Shown here piece after piece: positions 16,185 to 31,866 of a stretch of 64,000 nucleotides of DNA. The translations under genes and the position numbers were made by a program. The notes beneath the pieces are model-generated. The model ran no database searches, had not been told where the DNA came from, and worked only from the letters and a program-made list of their open reading frames with translations. The stretch lies in contig NC_060060.1 of assembly GCF_020283565.1 (NCBI RefSeq), forward strand, positions 29,822,001 through 29,886,000. Reading direction: 5' to 3'. This stretch comes from Trifolium pratense. Taxonomy: Eukaryota > Streptophyta > Magnoliopsida > Fabales > Fabaceae. Each line of letters starts with the position of its first letter. Position 1 is the stretch's first letter.

Positions 16185-16399
16185 CCACCTAAGTCACAAA
16201 TGACCATGCCCTAGCAGTAGAACCTCAATATTATGAATGTGAAAGAAGCATGGAACCCTAAAAAATTAGACTTCTATGTCCTGCAACAATCAATCCAGCC
16301 ACAGCATACCCAACAAAATTACAATTTCACAATGTTTTTTTACACGAATTTCAGAGGACAAATTGAAAGTAAAATTGTAGTGTTGCGTAAACATGAGAT

Positions 16400-17178
16400 T
16401 GAATGAAGGAAAAAATAAACAAAACAAGCAGAGAAATAAAAAACAATAGAAGTATGAATGTGGGAGGTGTTACTGTGTTGTGAATGAATCGGGGAATCGC
16501 TGTGCGGAGTGAGTGGATATCTGCTGGGACGGAATTCTCTGCTGCGGTGGTCAGTTGAGTTCAGCCACTCCAATTTGCTTGCTTTCAATCCTGATAATAC
16601 CACGACAGATTGGTTCGGTTTGGTTCGGTTCGATTCGGTTTAGTGAGTCGACAAACAGGCTTATTACTTGTTTCTAGGTTTCAGTTTTCTTGTCATCCCC
16701 AATTAACTCTCCATTGGTTCAATTTGGTTTGGTTTTTTTGTATTCTAAAAAAATTATAATTGAACCAAGGTTTGGTTCGGATATTTTAAAAGGATATTTT
16801 TTGATGTATTTTCTGCTATTATTTGTTTTCTAATGAATTTCCTATCGTAATCACATGTGATGTAACATTTGATGTAATCAAATAATCATTAAACCTAAAA
16901 AAAAAGACAATGATATGGTTTTAAAATACTCGTTTCAATTCAAACAAAGCTGATAATAATAAATCCATAGATTTTCAAATACAAATACAATTCTTAGGTG
17001 GAGTTCACCATCAAATTCAAAGTACATCCATATATGAAATTAAGTTCATAAATTCAACATCAAATAACAAAATACAACTAAAATAAAATTTTATCAAAAA
17101 ATAAAATAAAATAAAATTTCAATTTTTTCACACTTGAATCACCGATCCACCATCTTTAATAAATATAAATATATACCT
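16400..17178. other. Gene-free stretch with (GGTTC)-rich repeats; possible 5' region of the protease gene
   Basis: The minus strand at 16470-16600 has a pyrimidine/purine-mixed segment that may be the 5' leader of the Ulp1 gene, but no ATG in it could be tied to the exons. From 16612 the words TTGGTTCGG and CGATTCGGTTT recur, as they do in the hAT-type element at 42739, and related words return near 18000-18130. This may be an old hAT-type element split by the insertion at 17188; ends were not found. Confidence 0.4.
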
Positions 17179-17187
17179 AGTTAAAAT

Positions 17188-17846
17188 GGTGAATTCTAGT
17201 GTGAGGGCTCTATCAAGTCCCTCACCGGGTACCACTTAATTTCACCGTTAGATTGAATTAGTCTACCTGATCTAATATTTCATCACCACACTAAATCCAA
17301 TTTTTTCTCTTTTCGGTTAGATCTCACTCTCTATCCCTTGAAATTTTTTTCATTCTCTTTGTTTCTTTCTCCATTGCCGCCGCACAGTACTCTTAGATGA
17401 GTTTTTGATCATGTGAAATTGAGATTTAGTGCCTATGACCAACTTGCTACAAATTTTTAAGAAAAAAATATACTACAATTGCTTTGAATTGAATTGACAG
17501 TTTAATGTTTGGTTCCTAAATTACTACGATTGCTGTAAGTTTGAAGGGTAATAAGTAACATTTCTTATCAAATTTTCTTTCAACTGATGTTGCTTTTTAA
17601 AAACATCAACTTTCTTTTCATTTTTCTTTTAAAGGAAGGTTTTGATGTCTTTTTTCCTTTCAATTTTCTGGAATGCAACAAAATTAAGTCTTCTCCATCT
17701 CCAAACGGTTATGTATAGGTGGAGAGAGAACAAAAATGTAAGAGAGAAAAAAAATTGATCTAGTGTGGTGATGAAATATTACATCAAGTGAAATTAAATA
17801 GTACACCGGTGAGGGACTTGATAGAGCCCTCACCCTAGAATCCACC
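17188..17846. mobile_element. MITE with about 60-bp inverted ends and a 9-bp target duplication (Mutator-like)
   Basis: Left end GGTGAATTCTAGTGTGAGGG, right end the inverse (CCCTCACCCTAGAATCCACC). The inverted match continues through GGGCTCTATCAAGTCCCTCA and the flanking AAATTAAGT-type bases. Flanks AGTTAAAAT (17179-17187) and GGTTAAAAT (17847-17855) match at 8 of 9. No transposase. It appears nested in older repeat sequence. Confidence 0.82.
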
Positions 17847-18297
17847 GGTTAAAATAGTTAGAATATAGAACATTGGATTTGTTTTCAATTTGAAAAGGAA
17901 GAAAAGTAAAACTAACAAAAAGAAATGGTTGGGCTACTGTTAGGTGTGAGCTTACTTGATGGCCTAAACTCAATAAATGATGGTTAATAATATAACCATT
18001 GGTTTGGTTCGTCAGTTGTTCGTTTTCTAAAAACTAAATTGCTGAATTGAACCTCATCGTTTTATCCGAAGCATAAAAATCAATTGTTTCGGTTTGAATT
18101 GTTTGGATGGTTGTTTTAATCGATTTTTTCTAATCTACTTACACCCCATATGAGAGTACTCGATCATTGATTCATTAGTCAAATCATTGGGTCACTATTT
18201 GAACCGTATGACTAAACCAGGTAAACTCGGTTGTGAACCGAGTGCTCGTATAAGAATGTTCTTATGGTGAATGTGAATTTGTCAGATCTGTACTCAT

Positions 18298-18428
18298 GGT
18301 GAATGGTGTGATCTTCAGCTATCAATGGGGAAAAGGTACCTACAAAAATGTTAGCACTTCAACGCTCCGGGTGAATGGTGAATGGGGAAAAGGTATCAGT
18401 GGTGAATGGTGTGATCTTCAGGTATCAA
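18298..18428 (+). repeat. Short direct repeats at the edge of a kinase-gene scrap
   Basis: GGTGAATGGTGTGATCTTCA occurs at 18298 and again at 18401, each time followed by a TATCAATGG string, so the period is about 103 bp. A shorter GGTGAATGG also occurs in between. The second copy runs directly into the kinase-derived sequence at 18428. Confidence 0.7.
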
Positions 18429-18582
18429 TGGTGAAACTGCACTAATGCCAGAACCTAGAAGCCCCGGGTTTTCCCTCGGAGGAAGGTCAAAGAATCCTCC
18501 TGAAACTGATTCCTCTTCAAGTAAGCAAGATGAAACATGGAGTGTGAACCAAGTCACTGTCACATTGCTAGATGCTAGGTAG
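18428..18582 (+). pseudogene. 3'-end scrap of an SRLK-A/B-type gene
   Basis: Reads [20 protein letters not shown] and on to VTVTLLDAR and the stop at 18580-18582, nearly the same as the end of SRLK-B. Everything upstream of this C-terminal 50 residues is missing. The 3' flank is also conserved with SRLK-B as far as about 19015, including GGTTCATAATCGAA and TTTGACACGGTTAACATTC, so this is a truncated genomic copy, not a processed one. It stands tail-to-tail with intact SRLK-C. Confidence 0.9.
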
Positions 18583-19146
18583 TACAAGAAGCATCAGATC
18601 ATCCAACATTTTTTTTTTGGACTTATCATCCAACATATTTGTATAGTCTCAGAAACATGAAAAAATGTTTCTGTAAATAGTTTATTAGCAGTTGCAGAGA
18701 ACTCAGCCAGCTGGTTCATAATCGAACTGAATTCGATTATATATAGAGTTTAATTTTGACACGGTTAACATTCATCGAATCTTATCTTGATACCTTAATG
18801 AAATTTTCAAGTTAACAAGTGTTGAACTTAATAAATAATGTAAGAACATATCATTAGAAAGTGTGAATGTAAAATCTTTGACCAAAGAATTTATACTTAT
18901 TAAAGAGTTTCCTTGGAGCATTGTTAATGATTCTTTAATATTTACTGTTTAAGTTAACTAATGTGAAAAGAGGAATTGTTCTCCTTTGATCAATGAATAT
19001 AAATACAAGTTTTTTCCACAACTTTATGTGGATGGGACATATCAAATTGTTTCATAATATAAGGACATGTTACATATAAAATGCTACAAAATTTGCTAAT
19101 ACATTTAACACCAGTTATGTTTAGAGAAGATGCGACTAATCGGAAA

Positions 19147-22100
19147 CTAATTTCGTGCTTCCAATAAGGTAATAGTCATAGCATTGTTGCTAAAGGAGTC
19201 CTTCTCACTATAATCATGAAACTCTATCTCATCTGAAAAGAAGCCAGGCTTGTTTGGTTGTGCAAGTGCAATACTTTCATTGCCTAACATAAAAACCACA
19301 GAAGACATATCTGGTCTATCTCCGGGGAACTTTTGAACACACAAGAGACCAACTTGTAGGCACCTTAGTATTTCATATGGGATGCTTGTAAGGTCCATAT
19401 TCGCATCGATGAATTCCAATGCTCGCCCTTCTTTCCATAACATCCATGCCTAGGTAGTTTAAGTTTAAGAAAGATTAATAATAGTAAACAAGATAGTTAA
19501 ATCATGAATATGCTTTTGATGATGTAAAGTTACTGTTACATTGCATGTGAGATGGTTATGGTTACCTGTCCTAAGAGATTATGGGGATGATCTTGATTCT
19601 TGAAGTGATTATTTCTCATGCCACTCAATATCTCTAACACTATAACTCCAAAGCTAAATACATCGGACTTGAGGGAAAGGAGCCCATTTACCGCATACTC
19701 GGGAGACATATAACCACTGCACATTATCAGCAAACATCATGATTCCTATTTATATTATCTTAAATAAATCTCAACAATTCATCATATCATGTAACTTACA
19801 TTGTTCCGACAATTTTATTCGTTGTTACAGCTGAACTATCTCCTTCCAAGATGTGTGACACACCAAAATCAGAAATCTTGGGGTTTAATTCACTGTCAAG
19901 TAGAATATTACTAGTTTTCAGATCCCTATGAATGATGGTTAGTTTTGAATCTTGATGAAGATAAAGTAGTCCTCGAGCAACTCCAGTAATAATATCATAA
20001 CGTTTCCTCCACTGCAAAATTTTCCCTTGTGTAGGATCTAAATAAGGACAGTGATAGTTTCACTTAGCCATTACAGTTCATGTTATCTGAATGAGGAAAA
20101 AGCACAAAGTAGGTACAAAATACCAAAAATGGTGACCTTACCGAAAATGAAGTGGTTCAAACTACCATTAGGCATGTATTCATAGACCAACATTCTTTCA
20201 TTTCCATAAGTACATCCTCCCAAAACACTCACAAGATTGCGGTGTTGTAGCTTGGAGACCAATCCAACTTCATTCATGAACTCTGTGACTCCTTGTTTTG
20301 AAGTTTTTGATAGCCTTTTCACAGCTATTTCTTGTCCTTGAGACAATATACCCTGATATTTAATCGAAACAGTTAAATTGATAAAGGAAATAAAAATAGG
20401 TTCGCGCTCCTTAACGGAAAAGAATAAGAGGAATTAGTACCTTGTACACTGGGCCAAAACCTCCTTCTCCAATCTTGTTCTCAATAGAAAAACTGTTTGT
20501 AGCAGCTAGAATGATATCTATATCAAAAAGAGGCGACGCTTGCTCTTCATTCTGGTTTCTTTTTACTGCTACCAGAAAAAACAATTTTCACATGGCTTGA
20601 GCCAACAAAGATATAAAAAAGCTTTTGGATGATAACAATTTTTTTCTCGTTCGTTAACAGGATTAACTGAACAAATTAGTTGATAAAAATTCATATTATC
20701 AATATATAAATAACTGAATTGCTGAAGAATCTTACCTAAATCAGCAGTGGTCTTCCGTTTTCTTACTGTAGCATACTTTTTGCAAAGGTAGAAAATGATA
20801 CACAAAATAAACACTGCCATGGATGCAGAAATAATCAATGCTATCTTTCTCCTTTTACTAGCACTAGTGGTGGAATCTTCACAAGAATCAAGCAAACACA
20901 ATAACTTATACAAAACATAAAGCTCAAAACATGCCATATTTAAGCAGAAGATCGCAGTGCATACCTATTTCTGAAGCAGCTAACCTTACATAAAGCTCAA
21001 GTTGTGCACTATCTTCAGTTATAAGCAACCTAATATCAATCAAGTCACCAAACCAAATCAAGCAACCATGAGGTCCTTCATTTATGACAGAGTTTGCATA
21101 TGCAGTGCAAGAACAATTCTTCAAGCACTCGACCTCACATTCCTCGAGACTCATGCTACTATTTGTCCAAAACTGCAACAACATAGGCAATTTCACCCTG
21201 CTAAATTTCTGAAACCTATCAGCTTGTGTGCAGTTCAAAGGTATTTTCCTAATACACCCACCGGAACGATTAAACAAATCCCATTCGTCTTGCGATCGAG
21301 GTTTGAAGCCTTTCAAACAGTCACAATAAACAGGAACATCATCAATATTACAAACACCATTCATCCCACATGCTCCGTAGTTATCACAAAAATCTTTTCT
21401 TGCCTCATACATTTTAGTCCACTTAACAATGTTATTGTCCCATATATATCTTTCCAACAATCCATCATCCCTCATCGTAAACCTCGACAATCTATCTCCA
21501 GGTTCATCCCAATACACTACCTCATTCTTTGTTACCGAAAGTTGTGGCTTGAAAGCCGTAACTCCTCTAAACGATGTCCAATCATCGGAATTAAAACGAA
21601 CGCCATTCCAAATCCCACTTCTGAATGTGATATTCTTTCCTTGACGAATCACCAACTCCGGAAACTCTTTGTAATCAAAGTTGTAAGTAAAACTTCCATA
21701 AGAAGGATCATCACCGTCACTCTTCCACGACGTCAAATATCTATCAATCCCCGAGCTCTTATCCCAACCTAACTTCATGCCAGGTAACATTGTGTCTGTT
21801 GGATAATCAAAGCTTTGCCATATGTAACTCTCTTCATCCATCAAGACCAAGTTTCCAGAATCTAACAACTTTACAAGTGGCTTTTGAATTGATCTTGATG
21901 AATTTGTAAACCATAGCTTGTTACCTACTCCATCAACAAGTACGATATTGCCATCAGCACCAATGGTTAATTTTCCACTTGAGTTATTAAGTGGTTTTTC
22001 TCTGTTTGCAACCCAAACAACTGTTTGAGGTGTGATATTCTTGTACCATATCCCTAAGTAGTATTTATTTGAGCTTCCTGGACTAAAGAAACCTAGAGAA

Positions 22101-22240
22101 AAAATTTGTCTAGCAGAAATGAGTTCTTGGCCATCTATGATTGAAGAATTTTGAGTCAAGGTATCAGCTGCAAATGATATTTTATGAAGGATTGATAGAC
22201 AAGAACAAACAAAGATAACATTTAGCACTTTCATACTCAA
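19147..22240 (-). CDS. SRLK-C: G-type lectin S-receptor-like Ser/Thr protein kinase, 815 aa
   Basis: Complete minus-strand receptor kinase. Exons in transcript order: 20965-22240, 20736-20876, 20441-20568, 20142-20352, 19800-20037, 19566-19716, 19147-19449 (2448 nt, phases close). Domains: signal peptide ([18 protein letters not shown]), B-lectin domain ([32 protein letters not shown]), S-locus glycoprotein domain ([11 protein letters not shown]), EGF-like region ([13 protein letters not shown]), PAN domain ([15 protein letters not shown]), transmembrane span ([20 protein letters not shown]), kinase. Motifs: [11 protein letters not shown] ending at 515, Lys527, HRDLKTSN (Asp624), DFG Asp642, [11 protein letters not shown]. 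All key kinase residues are present. Clearly more distant from A/B than they are from each other. A 256-aa open frame on the other strand at 21002-21772 is only its shadow. Confidence 0.93.
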
Positions 22241-22805
22241 GAGAAAGATTTAAGATTTCTAATGGTATAAACAAGTCTTGTTAATACCTCTTATTATAAA
22301 ATCTATTGTGCATGACAAATAAGGAGGATAATTGAGAAATGGAATTTGGTCATACACATGTTTGATAAAAGATAAAAAAAAAAATAATTAAATAATATGT
22401 TTTTTTTAAATAATTAAATGATATGTAATTTTATGTGAATGTGACGAATGAGGTGATTAATATTTTTCCTACACACAAATACTTGCAAGAAAATTTTATA
22501 TGTCGAGAGACTAAAAGGTGGATTTACCAGTCTATTAGGATGTGACATCTGAAAACCTAATCAATTTAAAAAATGAAAGTGTTCTTCTCAGAAATTTCTT
22601 GTGGAATAAATTAATGGTTGCAATTTGAAAAAACCCATCTTTTTACACCATCATTCAAAGTCAAACCCATTGATTTCCTTTATTAGTTAACTGATAAAGT
22701 GGTTTTCTAGAGTCTTTTTTGTTGTCATATGTGATAGGCGTTGAGACTTGAGAGTATAAAGGGAGGGAAATGCATGCCAATTCTAACATGAATAAGTTCA
22801 TTAAG
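22241..22805. other. Upstream flank of SRLK-C
   Basis: AT-rich non-coding DNA; it probably holds the SRLK-C promoter (read on the minus strand). TTATTATAAAATC near 22295 could serve as a TATA-like element read from the other strand, but this is weak. No other feature seen. Confidence 0.4.
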
Positions 22806-23088
22806 TTGTGTATGGTGCACAAGTAGCGATTTATATTATAATCGATACGGATTTTACAAAATTCACCGTTGGATTGAAAGTTTATATCATATAGATCATC
22901 TATAAAAATTTTGAATTTTTTTGAAAATCATTTCCTATATTACTGAGACTCATCAAAATTAACGGTATTCAATAAAAATCCATAAACCGTTAATTTTGAT
23001 GGGTCTCAATAACATATCTATATGATATACACTTTCAATCCAACGGTAGATTTTGTAAAATTCGTATTCGTTATAATATAAATAGCTA
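22806..23088. mobile_element. Palindromic MITE, shared-core family, copy 3
   Basis: Starts near GTATGGTGCACAAGTAGCGA. It contains the inverted pair ACCGTTGGATTGAAAGTTTA and CACTTTCAATCCAACGGTAG, and the centre CATCAAAATTAACGGT against ACCGTTAATTTTGATG. The right outer end is missing or mutated, so this copy is probably truncated. Confidence 0.72.
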
Positions 23089-25652
23089 GCCGGAAATACA
23101 TGTAGGGATAAAGCCGTTTGGTTTGGTTCAGTTTTTACAAATTTAACTTGTTTCGGGTCAAAGTGACTGAGAGGATCGAGATGGATCAAATTAAGGTCAC
23201 TGTTAGTGCGGCTCGCTGTGTGAATGTGTTCTTAAGTATTTTCATGTCATCTTAGTTGGTGTTTCAAAATAGGAAAGATCTTAGAAATTAAAGAACACTT
23301 ACAATTATATTTACCTTCCTTCAAAAGCATCGGCGAGATTCCTGAATTCAAAACCTTTTTTTTTTTTATCACTAGACTAGATTTTTGGAGTTCGTATGAA
23401 ATATAACACTCATAACACGCAAGAAAATAAAAAAGTTTCATTTTTTTTCCTTTAAAAATGTCTTTGGCCTCCATAGTCCATGAAGTTGTATCCACAAAGC
23501 AATTTTTTAACAAAATGGGTTTTGACCAACCAACCATTGAAGGACGGTTCATAGTTGTTGTTTGACGTGGTGAGATCATCAGTGATGATAAAATCATTAT
23601 TATTAATTCAATTAATTACTAAGATCATATCAATCCAAAGGCCAAAAGAAAATCCAGAATAGTGACATAACATTCTTTATTATTCACTATTCTGGAAAAA
23701 TATATGCATATCTAGGCCACGACATCGAAGTCTTTGATGTTGCGACTATGATTATATATAGGACCGGAGGGAGTAGTTGTGAACTTGATCACAATATCAA
23801 GATCGCGATGCGACCACGTGACTTAAAATCTTTTTTTTTTTTAACATGACTCTTTTTAAATAATAGGAAATGCAAAGTCTCTCAAAAATATTAATCATGA
23901 GGATGGCATAACTTCAACAGGCTTCACGATCTCTTTGTTTTCATCTACCCATGTATTCCAACCAATCCAAGATCTAACGCTTGCCATTCATTCATGAATC
24001 GTGATACGTCTGTTCACGAGAAATAGTATTACTCTAAATGATAATTCAAATAAACTAGGCTTTTTAGCTTACATGTCCAAGAAGATTTAGATCATCTGAT
24101 ATATGAAATCCTCTATTCTTCATGCCACTTATGATCTCTAACACGAGAACACCAAAACTGAATTCATCTGGACATAGCTTGAAAGTTTGAATCAAATGAA
24201 ATTATTGTAAGAGTTAGATGAAAATTTGAACTTTGATTTATCTTATTTGGGTATTTAAGTTTGATAATGATTTATGTTTACAATTTTGTTTTCATGATTT
24301 TTAATTGAATTTCTGCAAGTAATATTTCTGTTGGAGTGGGGTGGGCGACAAGAAGGAAAAAAAAGTGATATAGTGTAGGGGATGTATGGTAAGATTTAAT
24401 AGGATTGCAAAATCCAACCAATAATTCAAAGTGCTCTAGCCTCTAGGCAGTCCCATATTTGAAGCAAACCAACAAGACTCTCTTTTCAACTCAAGTAAAA
24501 TATTGCCTTGCCAATTTTCTGATGTGTTGGTCCCCACTCCCCAATCTTTTTAAACATAGCTAATGGAAAATTTACATACCACATGCACAAAAATAGGGGA
24601 ACAGGATAGAAAGGAGTGTAGAACATGTGATACACCATAACCTAAGACTTTCAACATTCTATTATTTAGAGAAACCAATCCATGATTACCATTATTTTCC
24701 TTACCTTACTATTCATAGTTTGGTAAAAAAAGTCTTTGGTTGCCACTATCATGTATCAACATCAATCTTCTTAGCACTCATTAGACACACATGACATTAA
24801 AATAGTGTACTATTTGTGTTATGGACATTGTTTATAAAAATATCAAAACCTCGAATAAGATGAATATGTGGTGACTAATTTCAAACTTATGTTCCCTTCT
24901 TTCCTCTTCATTGCTTAGCTTCAATGGCTGTTTGTTGATTAATTAATCATCATGGAATGCAAGTGTCATTGTTGTGTCAACAATATAGGTCAATGTTAAT
25001 ATTCAGCCTGATCACCTAATGTCCTTTTATGTGACTTTCCAAAAAGAGATTAACAGGACCCTCAAGGCACACCTACTCCCATTTAAATCATTATTTTTCT
25101 TAAGCAATGATATTCGCACGAAATAGGATTACATGCAGTAACTGTGTTAATGCGGCAATTATATCAGCCATCTGATCTAAATCAATGGTTGAGATTTATT
25201 GGTATCAGATTAATCACAATTGTCCGATCTAAAATCAATGGGTGTAATTTAAAACAGTGGAAAGTTGTGTCAAATGTTACTGCAGCAGATTTGAATCCAT
25301 ATTCACACACCCATTTTTTCTATACATGCAACATCTAATCACAACTTGACCATGTAAGAATATCTCTTAATCATATTCAATTCAAAACAGAAAAGATATT
25401 TGAACAAAAAATTTAGAAAAAATATGATAACAATACAGCCTACCTACCTTTTTACCATTTTTTAATATTTCTCACATGTCTCTCGCTGCGTGCAGAAACT
25501 CATAAGGTGTACGGTGTCTATACGTTGTTTGGAAAAAAGTTGTTCGGAAAGCAGCTCTCTATTAAAAAATATAGTTAATTTGGTTGAATAGCCGGTTAAT
25601 TCAACTACTTGATTAACAACAATTTTGCATGTGATTAAACATGTGTAGAGAA
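23089..25652. other. Gene-free stretch between SRLK-C and a hAT-type element
   Basis: No gene apart from the kinase scrap at 24072-24170. Contains a perfect 13-bp-arm hairpin at 23653-23696, a lone GGACCGGAGGGAGTA string near 23761 (typical of Stowaway-like ends) and a possibly symmetrical block at 25130-25290 with GCAGTAAC at both ends. None of these could be completed into an element with certainty. Confidence 0.5.
24072..24170 (-). pseudogene. Single-exon remnant of an S-receptor-like kinase
   Basis: Minus-strand translation reads [20 protein letters not shown] and continues [12 protein letters not shown] before a GTAAGC donor, matching the exon after the activation segment in SRLK-A to D. 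The conserved SDVFSFGV is changed to PDEFSFGV, and the first part of the exon (GYMSPEYA) is missing. No adjoining kinase exons were found. Confidence 0.82.
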
Positions 25653-26824
25653 TAGGGGTGTGCAAAAAATCCAAGTATCCTTAACCAAACCATTAACCAA
25701 ACCATATCCAAAATTAATAACCAAATCCATTTTAGAAAAAAATCACACCAATCCAATACAAAAAAACCAATTATAAACCATATCCAATTTTTTATAATTG
25801 GTTTAAAATTGGTTTTTAAATTGAGGCCCAATAAGGAAAAAGCCCAATAATTTTTTGTTAAAAAAAACCAATTTTTCAAATTCAATTAATTATATAATTT
25901 AATAAATAAATAATTAACAAGGTGGTGGTGGGAGGTGGTCAACGCGATGGTCAATGCCGGACCACCGGCGGCCGGCACGGCGGCAGACGATGATTTTCCG
26001 GCGACCGACGGTGGACTTCTGATGGCCGGCATGGTGGTTGGCGGCGGCACTCCGGCAAATGACCACCGTTGACCACCCTTTAATATTTAATTAATTTTTT
26101 ATTTAACGATATTTATTTATTTTTAAAATAATTATAAAAAACAGATTTTTGATGCTTTTATTCTTAATAAAAATCTATATTTTAATTATTTTGGGCTTAA
26201 AAAAATCTGATTTTTTGGGCTTAGTTTGAAATATGTTTGGGCTTAGAAAAAAAACTTTTATGAGTTGATTATAAACCAATAATTCATAAAATTAAAGAAA
26301 AATTATGTTTTTTTTTCTATAAACAATAATTATTAAATATTTTCTTTTAATCAATTAAACAAAAAAAAATTATCTGATTTTTTGGGCTTAGTTTGAAATA
26401 TGTTTGGGCTTAGAAAAAAAACTTTTATGAGTTGATTATAAACCAATAATTCATAAAATTAAAGAAAAATTATGTTTTTTTTTCTATAAACAATAATTAT
26501 TAAATATTTTCTTTTAATCAATTAAACAAAAAAAAATTGGCTTAATTATTGTAAAAAAAAGTTTAAATATATATGAATTAAAAGTTATAATAATGCATTT
26601 TTTAAAAAAATAAAAAATAAAATAAAATTTAAGATAAACCGGATATAAATAAGTAACCTAATTTTTATTATTAACCGGTTATAAATTGGTTCTGAACTGA
26701 TTATAAACCATATCCAAATTAGTTTTGCAAAATAACCAATTTTTCATTAAAATGGTTTTGGATCTAAACCAAAACCATAAATATGATTTGGTTTGGTGTG
26801 GTTTTTAAACCATGCACACCCCTA
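25653..26824. mobile_element. Non-autonomous hAT-type element, 1172 bp, 8-bp target duplication
   Basis: Perfect 12-bp inverted ends TAGGGGTGTGCA, flanked on both sides by GTAGAGAA (25645-25652 and 26825-26832), the 8-bp duplication expected for hAT elements. Sub-terminal regions repeat AACCAAACCATA-type words on the left and their complements on the right. No transposase frame. The interior has a GC-rich island (about 25920-26080) and a 167-bp direct tandem duplication (26206-26538). Confidence 0.93.
26206..26538. repeat. 167-bp tandem duplication inside the hAT-type element
   Basis: TCTGATTTTTTGGGCTTAGT begins at 26206 and at 26373. The two units (26206-26372, 26373-26538) appear almost identical throughout, which indicates a recent duplication within the element. 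Confidence 0.92.
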
Positions 26825-26992
26825 GTAGAGAAAATTGGGTGTAGATGAAACATATTTGCAACATATAAACCAGTCAATTCAACTCTTAGTCTTGAAAACA
26901 AGATTTGTTAGGAACAGTATGATTAAATAATTGAGTTTTTCTTTATAAGTACTTGTAATAAATAAATAACATGAAGGATCTAAATAATCATC

Positions 26993-30491
<3,499 letters not shown>

Positions 30492-31866
30492 TTAGGTACC
30501 TGCCTCTGCATACTTGTACTATAAAAGACCTCTAATTTAATAATACTGAATTTGTTTTTTCAAGAAAAAAATATTGTACACACTAGATACATAGCGATGA
30601 TAATGTTGCTAAATGTTTTATGATTACTATGTTATCAATATTTTTTATGTAATAGAAAAATTCATTTTCAAGACGAAGCATTTGCCTAAGTGGCAGATCT
30701 TGCCCGAAATGTTAATGAGAGTGGCTAATAGACACATATGTAGTATTGTATTTTACGGATTGCAGAAAACAGTGGTTTGTTCAAATTCTGCTTAGCAAGC
30801 CTATAGGTGATATTTCACAATATTTGGTATACAAAATAGTGTATCATGGAACAATAACGACTTGTTCAAATTCCGGAGCAATAGCGCTATAGTGCCGCTA
30901 ATTAATTAACGACGCTGATATAACTTTACCAAAGATACAAAATAACATCAACACAAAACAAAAATGCAGTTACTAAAAGGAGAGATGCACCTAGAATTAC
31001 AGTATACTTTTATACTTTCCAGAATTACCAACCAATTCGCTATAAATTAGTAAAGTACCTACCATCAATCTATTCCTAAGCTAAAAGCACAAAATCAAGG
31101 GGCAATAAATTGAACTAGCAAGATTTTTTTTTCTTCTTCTTTCAATTGGACATTTCTTCAAACAGATAAAGGGCAGCAAAACAAAGAAACAGTGTTTAAC
31201 TTAACATAGGTTATTAAAGGGTATTGCAAAAGCAAATCTTACCTTAAAAATGTGATGGTAGTGTTGAAGTTGAAACTTCGGCTACAAAATAAGTAAAATT
31301 TAACAACAAATTATTTCCACCAGAAATCAAACTCGAATTCTCCCACTAGAGTTCAATTAACTATCTATTTAACTGAATTAATCATATTTTTTAATATGAA
31401 TAATTAGATGTTACATATGCAGTGGACCACTAATTGGCTATGTTAGCAATCTATGAGCCTAATTCAGTTTGGTTTTACACCTCCCCTCCTTTTTTTTTTT
31501 GTGGAAGACACCTCCCCTCCTTGTATTATTGTTTCTCACGTCATTCAAGATATGGGTTTGCTCTAGTTTCAATATATTCGTGTTTTGATTCAAAAGTAAT
31601 AATAAATTAATAATAAAAAAGTTTATCCGGCAAAAAGTACTAGCATTATAAAAATGGAATTGATTTATAAAAATAAGCCGTAGAACAATCTTTTAGCAAG
31701 ATTTTATTTATTTTACGGCCGAATTCGGAATTACTAAGGCCCTTCATGTAAAAATCGGATGGGTAAAAAAATAAAAATAAATAAGCTGTGCAAATTTGAT
31801 ACTCACCAGCACCTTTTGGTTTATACATAGACAGAGAGAACAGAGCAGTTCAAGTTAGTACTATCA
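30492..31866. other. Gene-free spacer between SRLK-D and FQR1-like gene 1
   Basis: AT-rich; the first few hundred bases are presumably the 3' UTR of SRLK-D, the last hundred or so the promoter and leader of the quinone reductase gene (GACAGAGAGAACAGAGCAG just before its ATG). A duplicated ACACCTCCCCTCCTT occurs near 31480 and 31510. No coding sequence or complete mobile element found. Confidence 0.5.

Noticed and set aside
21002..21772. 256-codon plus-strand open frame
   Set aside because: It lies entirely opposite the lectin-domain exon of SRLK-C, has no family motif, and its start is not in a gene-like context; it is an antisense shadow.
23880..24040. Possible additional kinase exon next to the remnant at 24072
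   Set aside because: The minus-strand reading (WIGWNTWVDENKEIVKP) does not match the last exon of the neighbouring kinases.
25130..25290. Possible MITE sharing words with 7690-7860
   Set aside because: The inverted ends are only about 8 bp and no flanking duplication was found, so it is not called as an element.
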